64,000 nt of DNA from Clostridia bacterium (GTDB lineage Bacteria > Bacillota > Clostridia > Oscillospirales > CAG-272). Position 1 is the first letter of the stretch. The number at the start of each line of letters is the position of its first letter. Below the pieces are notes generated by a model, which saw only the letters and a program-made list of their open reading frames with translations, was not told the origin of the DNA and did no database searches. The DNA lies in NCBI GenBank assembly GCA_017503325.1, contig JAFVTI010000047.1, positions 1-64,000 of the forward strand. Direction: 5' to 3'. Below, piece after piece: positions 7,504 through 16,777 of the stretch. A program made the position numbers and the translations under genes.

Positions 7504-9072
7504 TCATTGGCAGAGTGCTTCAAGCAGAGCGATGCGCGCAGCATCAATGTCTGCTTCGTTGTGTGTAAAGTCCTCAAAAGTGCGGGCAACCGAGCGTGCA
7601 ATGGCAAGCGCCGATGCCATGTCCTTTTGCCCAAGCATGTGCAAAAGCTCCCAATCGTAAAGTCCCTCACGGGTGGCAACGCCTCGATTGGAATGCAGCA
7701 CACCGAAATTCTCAATATCGGGATACACGATATAGCCATCTCCCTTATATCTGGCATTCGGCTGAATGCCGTAGATGGTTCTCTCGCCCCAATGATTAAA
7801 TCCCCAGTGCAAGAATCCCGTAATGCCCTGTGCAAAGCATGCCCACTTGATCATGCGGCTGTAGGAATGCGGCAGATCGATAAACTTGTTGAGCCACCAG
7901 TTCTCCTCGGGGAAACAGCAGCTGTAGCACCAGACGGTATCCCCTGCCTTTTGTCTTTCGCGATAGAAATAGGGATCGGAGGCATAGACCTCAAGCCTTG
8001 GCACGTACTGGTTGCACTTGCCTGCCAGCTGCAGCGCGATCTCATGCGTATCAAGCGGCTCACCGCAAGGAATTCCGGGACAAACCTGCTCGGCAATCTC
8101 TCTTGCCCAATACCAATACTCCGTGGTGTGGGGCTCGTCCTGCAGTCGCAGATTGAGCATGGAAAGCCAGCCCTTCTCTTCGAAATGCTTGTATATACCG
8201 CCCCAGTACGCGCGTGCCCAATGCTCAGCCTCGGGCTTTCCGATCTCGTACCAAACGATGTCACCGTGATCCCCGCAGCCGAGAATGGTCTTGCCCCATA
8301 CCGAGCTGACAGGAGCACTCAGCGTCAGATATCTGAAGCTTCCCTCGCGTAAAAACAGTTCAATGAATTGATCCAGCAGCGTATAGTCAAAGTGCCACTC
8401 GGTCTCGGAGATGCGCTTCGATCCCGCGTCGATCAGAAAATCGATGGGAGTGATATTCAGGCTGTTGACGCGCAGCACCTTCATGGCGCGCGCGTAATTT
8501 GCCAACAGCTCCCACCACCGATCGGTATAACGGCAGGTATCGTAAAAGGGCGTGACGGGCGGTGTCCAGGGCTTTCCCTCGGGGGGGAAAAAGCCTGTAG
8601 TGCAGAAGAAATATTCGTGCCCGAACGCAGATTCTGCAGGCTCGGGAATGACTACGGGATAGACGCGCAGCGAAAAATTCGCGATAAAATCACCGCGCGA
8701 GGTCTTGACCGTGCAAGTAACCGGAGTGATCCCCTCTGCTGCCTGCCCGGACACCCACAGGTGCACCCACAGCCCTTGCGTGGTATTGGAGGGCACGTGC
8801 ACGCTCTTGCCCGGCTTCAAAATATCCGGATAAGGCAGACCGTCGTTGAAAACGGCGTAATCCTGCACGCAGATCTCGGCCTCAACACCCTCGGGAACGC
8901 CCGCAAGCGTGACGTCCGTGACGTCAAAGGCACCCTCTACCTCACGCAACAAAAGCTGCGCGCTGACGCACATATTCTTTCCCGTATGCAGATTGATCCT
9001 TGCACAATCCGCCTTTTGCTTTCTTGTGTGCTTATACACACGCTCGGCTGATGATTTGCACCAAAAATCCAT
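7504..9072 (-). CDS. DUF4091 glycoside-hydrolase-like protein
   Basis: 522 residues. The N-terminal third is beta-rich (residues about 20 to 140). The rest looks like a TIM-barrel glycosidase fold of the DUF4091 family, with WACFAQGITGFLHWGFNHW near residue 410 as the clearest landmark. No signal peptide is visible, so it is probably cytoplasmic. DUF4091 proteins commonly sit in carbohydrate clusters beside solute-binding proteins, as here. Substrate and catalytic residues are not known to me. Confidence 0.75.
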   Translation of the reverse strand: MDFWCKSSAERVYKHTRKQKADCARINLHTGKNMCVSAQLLLREVEGAFDVTDVTLAGVPEGVEAEICVQDYAVFNDGLPYPDILKPGKSVHVPSNTTQGLWVHLWVSGQAAEGITPVTCTVKTSRGDFIANFSLRVYPVVIPEPAESAFGHEYFFCTTGFFPPEGKPWTPPVTPFYDTCRYTDRWWELLANYARAMKVLRVNSLNITPIDFLIDAGSKRISETEWHFDYTLLDQFIELFLREGSFRYLTLSAPVSSVWGKTILGCGDHGDIVWYEIGKPEAEHWARAYWGGIYKHFEEKGWLSMLNLRLQDEPHTTEYWYWAREIAEQVCPGIPCGEPLDTHEIALQLAGKCNQYVPRLEVYASDPYFYRERQKAGDTVWCYSCCFPEENWWLNKFIDLPHSYSRMIKWACFAQGITGFLHWGFNHWGERTIYGIQPNARYKGDGYIVYPDIENFGVLHSNRGVATREGLYDWELLHMLGQKDMASALAIARSVARTFEDFTHNEADIDAARIALLEALCQ

Positions 9073-9084
9073 TCGTTTGCTCCT

Positions 9085-10026
9085 TTACAGTAATTCTGAA
9101 ATGTCATACGGACGCGAGAAGGCGCGTCCGCCCTTGGCATCAGCCACCTGCACGCGTACGAATCTGACGTGCGGCGGCACCATAAAGCTGTGCTCGGTCA
9201 AAGAATCACCGTGCGCACGCGTCGTGGAGGTCTCGCGGCCGCTTGTCAGAAACGAAATGGCACAGCAAGGAGAGGTCACGACGTGCAAGACGCCATCCTC
9301 CACCCAAAGCTCGCGGATCTCGGGGCCCGTGGAAGCGTACATATCTCCCCTTTTCATGGCTTCAAAAATATTCGAATAAGTCAGCGACTCCGCTTTGATC
9401 ATGCTCCAGCCGCCAAAGGAATCGTTGTAGGGGGAGGCCTCGTCCATGGCGACGTTGTGATTATCGTCGGTTGCCGTGGGCACCACTCTCATGCCCGCGC
9501 GGCAGCAAAGCTCAAATTCGTAATCTCCCCAGCCGTTTTGCATTTCGATCTCGCAGCCGGTGTTATATACCTCGAAGCCCCATAGTCCCTTGAGAGGCAG
9601 GAAATCCGCCGGGGTCTGCATCGACCATCTGGGATGGTTATACTGCACTAAAAAGCCCTCCTTGGCGGCGCGCAGGTTGAGATCGCTGACCGCGTCAACG
9701 TCATACACGCGATCAAACGGCACAAAGGTATCCCTGTCGGGATCGGGAGAAAAATAGTTCAGATGATACACGCTCGCATGGCTCCAGGGCTCTATGGGCG
9801 CGTTAAAGTCGATTTCAATAGCGGTCAGAGGCAAAAAATCATCACTGCGCAGCTCGGGATGGGGCAAAATGCGGTTGTGATCCGAAAATGCCACAACCGC
9901 ATAACCCTCTGCTGCGTATTTCTCTTTGATCTGCTCGGGCGTATATCTTCCGTCCGAGCAGGTCGTGTGGCAATGCAGATTTGCCTTATAAAACGTACCG
10001 CTTTCGGGAAGCAGATACTTTTTCAT
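9085..10026 (-). CDS. PHP-domain metal-dependent phosphoesterase
   Basis: The 313-residue protein begins with the PHP metal site: ANLHCHTTCSDG (residues about 15 to 26), then AFSDHNR and AIEIDF, and later QYNHPRW. These His/Asp groups bind two or three metal ions in the PHP superfamily, which hydrolyses phosphate esters. A beta-rich C-terminal part follows. It sits 12 bases downstream of the DUF4091 start and probably shares the glycan-cluster transcript. The substrate, maybe a sugar phosphate or cyclic phosphate, is unknown. Confidence 0.8.
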   Translation of the reverse strand: MKKYLLPESGTFYKANLHCHTTCSDGRYTPEQIKEKYAAEGYAVVAFSDHNRILPHPELRSDDFLPLTAIEIDFNAPIEPWSHASVYHLNYFSPDPDRDTFVPFDRVYDVDAVSDLNLRAAKEGFLVQYNHPRWSMQTPADFLPLKGLWGFEVYNTGCEIEMQNGWGDYEFELCCRAGMRVVPTATDDNHNVAMDEASPYNDSFGGWSMIKAESLTYSNIFEAMKRGDMYASTGPEIRELWVEDGVLHVVTSPCCAISFLTSGRETSTTRAHGDSLTEHSFMVPPHVRFVRVQVADAKGGRAFSRPYDISELL

Positions 10027-10051
10027 CGTTTCTTATCCTATCACTCTTTTA

Positions 10052-11491
10052 TCATTCAAATTTGGAGATCAGCTTTTTGAGTGCCTTCTCGGTTCTGTTT
10101 GCAGCCTTGGAGTAAGCAGACGCAAAGGAGTTGGTTCCCTTGGTGACAGCTCCCTGGAAGGTGCCTGCAAGGCTCAGCTCGGTATAGTAATTGACAAGGT
10201 CATAGGTACGGTTGGAGAAGATGATATCCAGCATACCCGCGGACTCCTCGTCACGTACCGTCTTTCTCTTGAGCACAAGCTCGTAGTAGGTGGGAATGAC
10301 GTGCTTACCGGACAGAATGGCCATACTCTCCATGACCTTGCTGACCTGCTCGGAATCCTGCGGTCCTTGGGGAACGACCATAGTGGAGGAAATACCGTGT
10401 ACCCAGGTCTGGTAGTTTTCCTGGTTCTTATCGTACTTCGGAACGGGCAGCACACCAAAATCGTCAGACATATCCTTGAGGTTTACGATATAGCTTGCAA
10501 CCTCGCTGTAGAACAGACCCTGGTTGGCAGCAAACATGCCCTTTGCAACGGGCTCGTCACCTGCCTTTACGATATAGGTGGAATTGCCGGCATAGAAGAT
10601 CTCCAGCACCTTATCCAAAAGGTCGGTTGCCTTGAGCAAATCGGAATCGGTCATGCACAGATAAGGATCGTCGTCCGCAGAGCACTGAACGTACTTCAGA
10701 CCCGATGCATAGAACATAGTCGAGCCCATGGAGGAGGTACCGATCAGACCGTAAATATCGTTGCTGTCGTACTTGCCGTCACCGTTCGCATCCTGGGTGA
10801 CCTTTTCGACGTAGGAGCTGAACACGTCCAGCGTCCATTCCTGGTTTTCAACCGTTTCATACAGGTTGTCAAGGCCCTCCTTCTCGGCAAGCACCTTGGA
10901 GAACAGGATCAAGAAGGTCACGTCGTGCGCCAAGAAGTTGACGTCGCTGTTCATCCAGAACAGCTTGCCGCCGATATTCATCTCAGCCGTACCCTGATCC
11001 CACCATTCCGCATCCAGATCAACGTAAGGCAGATCATGGAAATCACGCAGATGTCCGCGCGATGCCATCGTGCCTGCACCAACCATATCGGGCATTGCCA
11101 GGCTGTATTCGCCCGTGCCACCCTTGATATCGTTGGCTATGGTGGTAATGACGTCGGGGGTGGCTACGGGAGAGACGATGTAATTGATCTTACACTTTTC
11201 CTGCAAAGCCAGGTTTCTGGTGTAGACCGCCTGCTCCAGAGGATCGGAGCTGGTTTCCTCGCGCATCATTTCATTCTGCGCATTTCCCGCATCGTTACGA
11301 CAAACGACCGCAAAATCCTGACCGCCCAGGTCAACGTCGATCGCATCCAGCGCAACCTGATATTCATCCACCTCTACCTCGGCAGAGCCGGCTTCGCTTT
11401 CACTCGGCTCGTCCTCCACGTCGGCACAGCCGACAAAGCAAGCCAGCAGCATCAGCGCTGCCAAGAAAGCACTCATCATTTTGAGTTTCAT
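10052..11491 (-). CDS. Extracellular solute-binding lipoprotein (copy 2)
   Basis: A secreted lipoprotein of 479 residues with lipobox FVGC (lipidated Cys22). The mature part resembles family 1 sugar-binding proteins of ABC transporters. It is clearly paralogous to the next gene upstream: shared segments include GGQDF, IKGGTGEY or IKAGTGEY, DLDAEWWD, MNSD and AHDVTFL. A calcium-loop-like DANGDGKYDSND lies near residue 245. No ABC permease or ATPase gene is present in this cluster, so the partner transporter must be elsewhere unless the protein delivers ligand differently. Confidence 0.8.
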   Translation of the reverse strand: MKLKMMSAFLAALMLLACFVGCADVEDEPSESEAGSAEVEVDEYQVALDAIDVDLGGQDFAVVCRNDAGNAQNEMMREETSSDPLEQAVYTRNLALQEKCKINYIVSPVATPDVITTIANDIKGGTGEYSLAMPDMVGAGTMASRGHLRDFHDLPYVDLDAEWWDQGTAEMNIGGKLFWMNSDVNFLAHDVTFLILFSKVLAEKEGLDNLYETVENQEWTLDVFSSYVEKVTQDANGDGKYDSNDIYGLIGTSSMGSTMFYASGLKYVQCSADDDPYLCMTDSDLLKATDLLDKVLEIFYAGNSTYIVKAGDEPVAKGMFAANQGLFYSEVASYIVNLKDMSDDFGVLPVPKYDKNQENYQTWVHGISSTMVVPQGPQDSEQVSKVMESMAILSGKHVIPTYYELVLKRKTVRDEESAGMLDIIFSNRTYDLVNYYTELSLAGTFQGAVTKGTNSFASAYSKAANRTEKALKKLISKFE

Positions 11492-11534
11492 AACATCCTC
11501 CGTTTAGTTTTTTTATTTTTGTTTCTTTGCTTTT

Positions 11535-12977
11535 TTATTCCATGTCCTCGATCTTGCCTACGATATGCCTGATCTCCTTCTCCGCCTTTTTCAGCCTTGA
11601 CTGATAGTTGGAGGAGAAGTTGTTGGTTTTGCTGTTGATGGCTTCCTGGAAGGTGTGCATCAGCCCGATCCTTTCATAGAAGCAGGACAGATCGTAGATG
11701 CGATTGGAGAAGATAATGTCCAGCATCTGTGCCGACTCCTCGTCACGAATAGTCTTGCGCTTGAGCACCAGATCGTAGTAGGTCGGAATGACAGATTCGG
11801 ACGACAGGATCGCCATGCTCTCAATGATCTTTCCAAGATCGTCGTAATTCTTGGGTCCTACGGGAATGACCATGGTAGAAGAGATGGGATTGACGTAGGT
11901 TGCATAATTCTGCTGATTCTTGTCATATTTGGGCAACGGCAGCACACCGAAATCGTCCGACATGTTGCGCAGCGCACCCGTATAGCTTGCACATTCAAAG
12001 TAGAACAGCCCCTGATTGTTGATAAACATATTCAGCGCGTCCTTTTCCTTGCCGGGCGCGACGATGTAGGAATTGTGGCCGGTATACAGCAGATCCAGCA
12101 CCCGATCAAGCAGATCCGATGCCTTGAGCAGGTCGGTCTCGGTCATGGCAAGGTAGGGCTCACCCTCCGGGTCACAGGCAACGTATCGCATCTCCGAGCC
12201 GTAGAACATGGCGTATCCCAGCGTAGAGGTGCCGATCATGCCGTAAGCGTCGCTCTCGTCATATTTGCCGTTGCCGTCCAGATCCGAGGACACCTTCTTG
12301 GCATACGTGGAAAGCAGATCGATCGTCCAGTCACCGTTGTTGACCGTCCCATACAGATCGTCCAGCCCCTGCTGGTCGGCCATGACCTTGGAAAACAGCG
12401 TAAGGAAGGTGACGTCGTGTGCCATGTAGTTGATATCGCTGTTCATCCACAGGGTCCTGCCCACCACGCTCATGGAAGCAGTCCCCGCGTCCCACCACTC
12501 GGCGTCCAGGTCAATGAACGAAAGATCATTGAAATCCTTGAGCATGCTCTTGGTGGCCATGGTACCCGCGACGCGCATATCGGGGAATGCAATGGCATAC
12601 TCTCCCGTGCCCGCCTTGATATCGGCCACGACCAGTTCGGAAAGCCCGTCCGAGGGCGTAAGCTTGGCTATGTAGTTGAGCTTGCAAAGCTCTGAGAGCT
12701 CGCGGTTACGGTTATAGACCGCATTTTCCAACGGCTCGGAGCTGGCCTCCTCCTGTCGGATCTCGGAAACCGAGCTTCCGGCGTCACCGCGGCCAAGCAC
12801 CACGAAATCCTGCCCGCCAAAGTCCACAGGGAGCTTTGCCAGGGCCTGTTTGTATTCATTCTCGTATTCCACAGCCGTCGTCTGCTCCTCCTGACCTGAC
12901 GGATCGGTCGCGCAAGCCGCAAGCAATCCGATCAGCATAAGACAAGCAAGTATTGCGCAAAGTCCTCTGATTCTCAT
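11535..12977 (-). CDS. Extracellular solute-binding lipoprotein (copy 1)
   Basis: First gene of the glycan cluster, 480 residues, with signal peptide and lipobox LAAC (Cys22). It aligns along its full length with the 479-residue protein coded just downstream, so the pair arose by tandem duplication. It keeps the acidic loop DLDGNGKYDESD near residue 245 that resembles an EF-hand or dockerin calcium loop. A minus-strand -10 box TATAAT occupies 13025-13030 upstream; no good -35 box was seen. The likely role is high-affinity capture of an oligosaccharide outside the membrane. Confidence 0.8.
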   Translation of the reverse strand: MRIRGLCAILACLMLIGLLAACATDPSGQEEQTTAVEYENEYKQALAKLPVDFGGQDFVVLGRGDAGSSVSEIRQEEASSEPLENAVYNRNRELSELCKLNYIAKLTPSDGLSELVVADIKAGTGEYAIAFPDMRVAGTMATKSMLKDFNDLSFIDLDAEWWDAGTASMSVVGRTLWMNSDINYMAHDVTFLTLFSKVMADQQGLDDLYGTVNNGDWTIDLLSTYAKKVSSDLDGNGKYDESDAYGMIGTSTLGYAMFYGSEMRYVACDPEGEPYLAMTETDLLKASDLLDRVLDLLYTGHNSYIVAPGKEKDALNMFINNQGLFYFECASYTGALRNMSDDFGVLPLPKYDKNQQNYATYVNPISSTMVIPVGPKNYDDLGKIIESMAILSSESVIPTYYDLVLKRKTIRDEESAQMLDIIFSNRIYDLSCFYERIGLMHTFQEAINSKTNNFSSNYQSRLKKAEKEIRHIVGKIEDME

Positions 12978-13136
12978 AGCAGATCCCTCCGTATTTCTGA
13001 TGGGGGTACACTTATATGTATAACATTATATCATATTCGGAGCAGGATTGCGAGGGATTTTTCCCGGATTTGTCATACTGACAAACTTTTCTGCGTTTTT
13101 CACAAATGCAAATTTTCAAAATCGGGCAGTTTGCCG

Positions 13137-13171
13137 AAAAAAGATTGCCGCGCACCCTCGGGCACGCGGCA
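13137..13171 (-). terminator. Rho-independent terminator after ddl
   Basis: TGCCGCG pairs with CGCGGCA around a 12-base loop (13146-13171), followed on the minus strand by a run of T (13136-13144). It closes the prmC-ddl transcript. Confidence 0.75.
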
Positions 13172-13194
13172 GATTCTATATTTGATTTCGTTTA

Positions 13195-14223
13195 TTACAA
13201 TGCAAGCTGCACCAATCTTTCGCAAAGCGAATCGTAATCAAGACCGATCTGGGCAGCCATTTGCGGGAGCAGGCTTGTGGGCGTCATGCCCGGCAAGGTA
13301 TTGGCCTCCAGACACCAAAGTCCGCCCGCTTCGTCCAGCATCCAGTCAAAGCGCGCATATCCACTCAGGCGAAGTGCGTCAAAGGCACGGAGCGTCAGCT
13401 CGCCCACCTGCACGCGCGTGCTTTCCCCGATGGGCGCGGGACAGATCTCCTCGGTCTTGCCGCCCTGGTATTTGTTTGCGTAATCGTAAAAGCCCTCGCG
13501 CGGGATGATCTCGATGGCGGGCAGCACCTCGCCTGCAAGAATGCCCACGGTCAGCTCCCTGCCCGCAATTCTCTGCTCAACCAGTACGTATCTTTCATAT
13601 TTCGCAGCCGCCTGCATGGCATCGGCAAACTGCCCTGCATCATCCACCATGGAAACGCCCACGCTCGAGCCGCCCGAGCAGGGCTTGACCACGCAAGGAT
13701 ATCCGATATGTGCGGGCACCTCTTCGGGCACGCCGTGCGCAAGATCCACCAGCACCCATGTAGGCGTGGGCACGCCTGCACCCACCAGCATTTTTTTGGC
13801 AAGATCCTTATCCATGGCCAGAAGGCTGCCCACGTAGCCCGAGCCGGTATAGCGGATGCCGAAGGAGTCCAGCGTTGCCTGCAGCTGACCGTTCTCTCCC
13901 ATATCCCCGTGAAGAGCCATAAACACCACGTCTGCATATTTGCAAAGCGGGATGACGTTTGCCCCGATCTTGGCCTCTCCGTTTCCGCTTGCCGCCTTGA
14001 TCGCCTCCAGATCGGGCACCTGTTCACTGACGCTGTGTGCAGGATAGGGCTCGGTCAAGAAGCATTCATCCATACCCTTTTGGCCAAGCTGCATGCCAAG
14101 ATATACGTCAAGCAGGCAGACCCTGTGCCCGCGTCGGATCAGCGCGTTGGCGATCAGCGAGCCCGAGGTCAGCGAAACGTCTCTTTCGGGGGAAAGTCCA
14201 CCCATCAAAACCACGATATTCAA
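13195..14223 (-). CDS. ddl: D-alanine--D-alanine ligase
   Basis: The enzyme joins two D-alanines with ATP for peptidoglycan precursor synthesis. The 342-residue product has the ATP-grasp layout: MGGLSPERDVSLTSG at the N-terminus, ALHGDMGENGQLQ near residue 105, GSSVGVSMV in the ATP-grasp domain, and the C-terminal EANTLPGMTPTSLLPQ with metal-binding Glu/Asn. It follows prmC by 18 bases. Close relatives in this superfamily include D-Ala-D-Lac and D-Ala-D-Ser ligases, which cannot be fully excluded. Confidence 0.92.
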   Translation of the reverse strand: MNIVVLMGGLSPERDVSLTSGSLIANALIRRGHRVCLLDVYLGMQLGQKGMDECFLTEPYPAHSVSEQVPDLEAIKAASGNGEAKIGANVIPLCKYADVVFMALHGDMGENGQLQATLDSFGIRYTGSGYVGSLLAMDKDLAKKMLVGAGVPTPTWVLVDLAHGVPEEVPAHIGYPCVVKPCSGGSSVGVSMVDDAGQFADAMQAAAKYERYVLVEQRIAGRELTVGILAGEVLPAIEIIPREGFYDYANKYQGGKTEEICPAPIGESTRVQVGELTLRAFDALRLSGYARFDWMLDEAGGLWCLEANTLPGMTPTSLLPQMAAQIGLDYDSLCERLVQLAL

Positions 14224-14241
14224 AATATATTTCTCCTTTTG

Positions 14242-15066
14242 TCAATTCATTTTTCGTATGATAGCCACGCGCGGATTTCCGCCAAGATCGCGCTCCACCG
14301 TGCAGGCAAAGCCAAGCTCCGCGCAAAGATCACAGATCGCCTTTTCCTGGTCGTAGCCGATCTCAAACAGCCAAAGTCCGTTTTGCTTGAGCACCTTATC
14401 GCTCCCACTCAGAAAATGGCGGTAAAAGCGCATGCCGTCCGCGCCGCCGTCCAAGGCGACCTGCGGCTCGTGCGCAAGCTCGGGGGCAAGCCCCTTGACC
14501 ACCTTTGTGGGAATGTAGGGCGGATTTGACAGAATACAGTCAAACTTTGGCTCAAATGCGCTGTCCATCGGCTGCAGCAAATCGCGCAAAACAAGAGTCA
14601 CGCGCTCACCAACACCGTTGGCTTGGCAATTCTTGCGTGCCATTTCAAGCGTGTTTTCAAAAGCATCCACAGCGACGGCGGTGGTGTCGGGACGGTTTGC
14701 AAGCACGGCAGTGACGATGCATCCGCTGCCCGTGCAAAAATCCGCAAAATATGCGCCCGCAGGCAGATACTTGATAGCAAGCTCTACCAAAAGCTCGGTA
14801 TCGGGGCGCGGGATCAGACAATCGGGGCTGACAGAAAACGGCAACCCGAAAAATTCCCATTCCCCGAGCAGATACTGCAACGGCTCGCGCCGCATGCGTC
14901 TTTGCACCGCATCCTGCAGGGCTTGATCGCAAAAATCCTCGCATTTACGGAAGATCAGCTCAGACGCACGCACCCCGCAAAAATGCTCCAGCAAAAGTCC
15001 CGCCTCAGCTTGCGCGTTCTCAATCCCCGCACTGCTCAAAAGCTCACATATCTCACGGTAGTTCAT
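14242..15066 (-). CDS. prmC: Release factor glutamine methyltransferase PrmC
   Basis: PrmC (HemK) methylates the Gln of the GGQ motif of release factors RF1 and RF2. The 274-residue protein has an N-terminal helical part, the SAM-binding segment FADFCTGSGCIVTAV, and the substrate-amide motif NPPYIP near residue 180. A short AT-rich gap separates its start from the divergent promoter at 15242. It is followed by ddl on the same transcript. Confidence 0.92.
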   Translation of the reverse strand: MNYREICELLSSAGIENAQAEAGLLLEHFCGVRASELIFRKCEDFCDQALQDAVQRRMRREPLQYLLGEWEFFGLPFSVSPDCLIPRPDTELLVELAIKYLPAGAYFADFCTGSGCIVTAVLANRPDTTAVAVDAFENTLEMARKNCQANGVGERVTLVLRDLLQPMDSAFEPKFDCILSNPPYIPTKVVKGLAPELAHEPQVALDGGADGMRFYRHFLSGSDKVLKQNGLWLFEIGYDQEKAICDLCAELGFACTVERDLGGNPRVAIIRKMN

Positions 15067-15241
15067 GCATCCCGCCTCCTTCCTTTTCGCTGCTAATCAT
15101 TATATCACAAGAACGCGTTTCTGTCACACCTTTTTCCGGATATTTTTCAAAAATTTTCGTATATAACCAACCGAGCCCGTCCAAAATGTGAAATAAATGA
15201 AAACTTTTTTGCCCAACATGTTTTTTTTGAGAAAAAAGCTA

Positions 15242-15270
15242 TTGATTTTCTGTCGGAATTATAGTATACT
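15242..15270 (+). promoter_or_regulatory. Sigma-A-type promoter
   Basis: TTGATT (15242-15247) and TATACT (15265-15270) are 17 bases apart, about 30 bases before the ATG at 15302. Confidence 0.75.
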
Positions 15271-15301
15271 GTAGGTGGAAATCATTACGGAGGTAACATA
15301 C

Positions 15302-15520
15302 ATGGAACAAAAGAACAAAAGTAACGTTTGGAAGATCGTTCTGATCTCCCTGGCAGCTGCCGCAGTTGTAGCCGCAGGCGTCGTAATTCTGGTTAAGGTC
15401 ATCAAGAAAAAGAAGGCTGCAAAGCAGCTGATTCTCGAATGGGATGACGAAGAAGCTTTTGAAAAGTGTATGAACGGACACGGCGATTGCGAAATCGTGG
15501 TTATTTCCGAGCAGGCATAA
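15302..15520 (+). CDS. Small single-pass membrane protein, 72 aa
   Basis: The start is the ATG at 15302 because it has a GGAGGTAAC ribosome site 7 bases upstream; an upstream in-frame ATG at 15275 would sit almost on the predicted transcript start. Residues 11 to 34 form one membrane helix, followed by KKKKAAK and an acidic tail. Layout and opening residues (MEQKNKSN against MENKNNTG) resemble the 96-residue protein at 465-755. Own promoter and terminator. Function unknown. Confidence 0.7.
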   Translation: MEQKNKSNVWKIVLISLAAAAVVAAGVVILVKVIKKKKAAKQLILEWDDEEAFEKCMNGHGDCEIVVISEQA

Positions 15521-15543
15521 AGCTTCACCAAACAGAAACTTTT

Positions 15544-15575
15544 GGGCACCGCATGCAAATGCGGTGCCCTTTTTG
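15544..15575 (+). terminator. Rho-independent terminator
   Basis: GGGCACCGCAT pairs with ATGCGGTGCCC around GCAA, then five T. It separates the small membrane gene from the yhbD-like promoter. Confidence 0.9.
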
Positions 15576-15595
15576 TGTTTTTTTCAAAAAAACTC

Positions 15596-15643
15596 TTGAC
15601 AGCGTAACATTGTTATGCTATACTATGCTCGTAACAATGTTAC
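15596..15643 (+). promoter_or_regulatory. Promoter with paired palindromic operators for the yhbD-like operon
   Basis: TTGACA (15596-15601) and TATACT (15619-15624) are 17 bases apart. GTAACATTGTTA (15604-15615) fills the spacer between them, and a perfect palindrome GTAACAATGTTAC (15631-15643) covers the expected transcript start. The two sites are near-copies of one 13-base palindrome. They suit control by a dimeric regulator; the adjacent HTH gene product is the obvious candidate. Confidence 0.75.
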
Positions 15644-15663
15644 GCACCGACAAAGGAGGCGTT

Positions 15664-16035
15664 ATGGAACAGGAACTCATTTCAAAAAAGGAGCTTTTGG
15701 AGAAGTACGGCATCTCGTACGGCGCGCTGTACCGCTGGAAGCGAAAGGGGTTGATCCCCGAGGATTGGTTTATCAAAAAATCCACGGTCACGGGGCAGGA
15801 AACCTTTTTTCCCAAAGCATTGATCTGCGAGCGCGTGGAGCTGATCCAAAACCAAAAGGACGAGCTTTCACTTGACGAGCTTGCGGGAAAATTCAACCAA
15901 GCATCACAAAAAACGGCGGTGCTGACCGTCAAAACCGTATACGGAGACCGCACCTTTTCCCTTTCCGACGTGCAAAGCATCGCGCTTGACAAGGGTGACG
16001 GCACAGTGGTCGATCTGACACATCTGATTCATTGA
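15664..16035 (+). CDS. YhbD-like DUF4004 protein with MerR-type helix-turn-helix
   Basis: The 123-residue product starts at the ATG behind AAAGGAGG. Its N-terminal half, with [21 protein letters not shown] and TGQETFFPK, matches Bacillus YhbD (DUF4004), a short protein with a MerR-like winged helix. In Bacillus yhbD precedes the bactofilin genes yhbE and yhbF, and here a bactofilin-like gene follows 17 bases later. It probably represses its own promoter through the palindromes at 15604-15643, which is inference. The C-terminal 45 residues look like a small sensory or dimer domain. Confidence 0.78.
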   Translation: MEQELISKKELLEKYGISYGALYRWKRKGLIPEDWFIKKSTVTGQETFFPKALICERVELIQNQKDELSLDELAGKFNQASQKTAVLTVKTVYGDRTFSLSDVQSIALDKGDGTVVDLTHLIH

Positions 16036-16052
16036 TATTGGAGGAAATAAGT

Positions 16053-16760
16053 ATGGATATGAAAATTTCGGGCAGCGGTAATATACCCGCAGGCGAATAC
16101 GACGTTATTAAAATCAGCGGCAGCGGCAGACTTGCAGGGCAAGTGAAATGCTCAAGTCTTCACGTGTCCGGTTCTGCACACGGCGAAGCCTTGGAGTGCT
16201 GGGGCGACGTGAAGGTATCGGGCAGCGCACATTTTGATAAAGAGCTTACAAGTGCCTCCCTTTACGTTTCGGGTGCAGTACATTGCGGTGCAAACGTCAC
16301 CGTGGCACACGAAATCAAGCTTTCGGGCGGCTCCCGCTGCGAGGGAAATCTCAAATGCGGTGAGCTTTACGTCGCAGGTGCGCTTCAAGCGGAGCAGAAT
16401 ATCGAAGCGGAAACCGTACGCATTCACGGAGGTATCGGCTGCGACGGGCTGCTCAACGCAGAGGATATTGAAATCGAGATCGAGCAAAACGCAAAAAGCA
16501 GCATCGGCAGCATCGGATGCAGCAAGCTTTTTGTGGAGCGTCGCAACAATCACAAGCTTTTCAGACGTCGCGGCAGCGGTGTTTTGACCGTCAAAAACGA
16601 GATTGAGGGCGACGAGATCGAAATCGAGTACGTAGTTTGCCCCCGCGTTTCGGGCAGATGTGTGACTCTTGGCGAGGGCTGCGATATCGACCTTTTGCAG
16701 TACAGCGAGAAATATGAGATCCACGAAAAGGCCAAGGTTGGCAGGATCGAGAGGATTTGA
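16053..16760 (+). CDS. Bactofilin-like polymer-forming protein
   Basis: The 235-residue protein is a chain of short beta repeats with a regular pattern (SGSGN, SGSGR, SGSAH, SGAVH, SGGSR) as in bactofilins, which fold into a right-handed beta-helix and self-assemble into filaments. The start was taken at the ATG behind GGAGGAAATAAGT. The last 60 residues are charged (EIEGDEIEIEY). Gene order with the yhbD-like gene mirrors the Bacillus yhbDEF operon. A role in envelope or spore morphology is likely but not shown. Confidence 0.78.
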   Translation: MDMKISGSGNIPAGEYDVIKISGSGRLAGQVKCSSLHVSGSAHGEALECWGDVKVSGSAHFDKELTSASLYVSGAVHCGANVTVAHEIKLSGGSRCEGNLKCGELYVAGALQAEQNIEAETVRIHGGIGCDGLLNAEDIEIEIEQNAKSSIGSIGCSKLFVERRNNHKLFRRRGSGVLTVKNEIEGDEIEIEYVVCPRVSGRCVTLGEGCDIDLLQYSEKYEIHEKAKVGRIERI

Positions 16761-16777
16761 TTTTTCATCGACTACAC

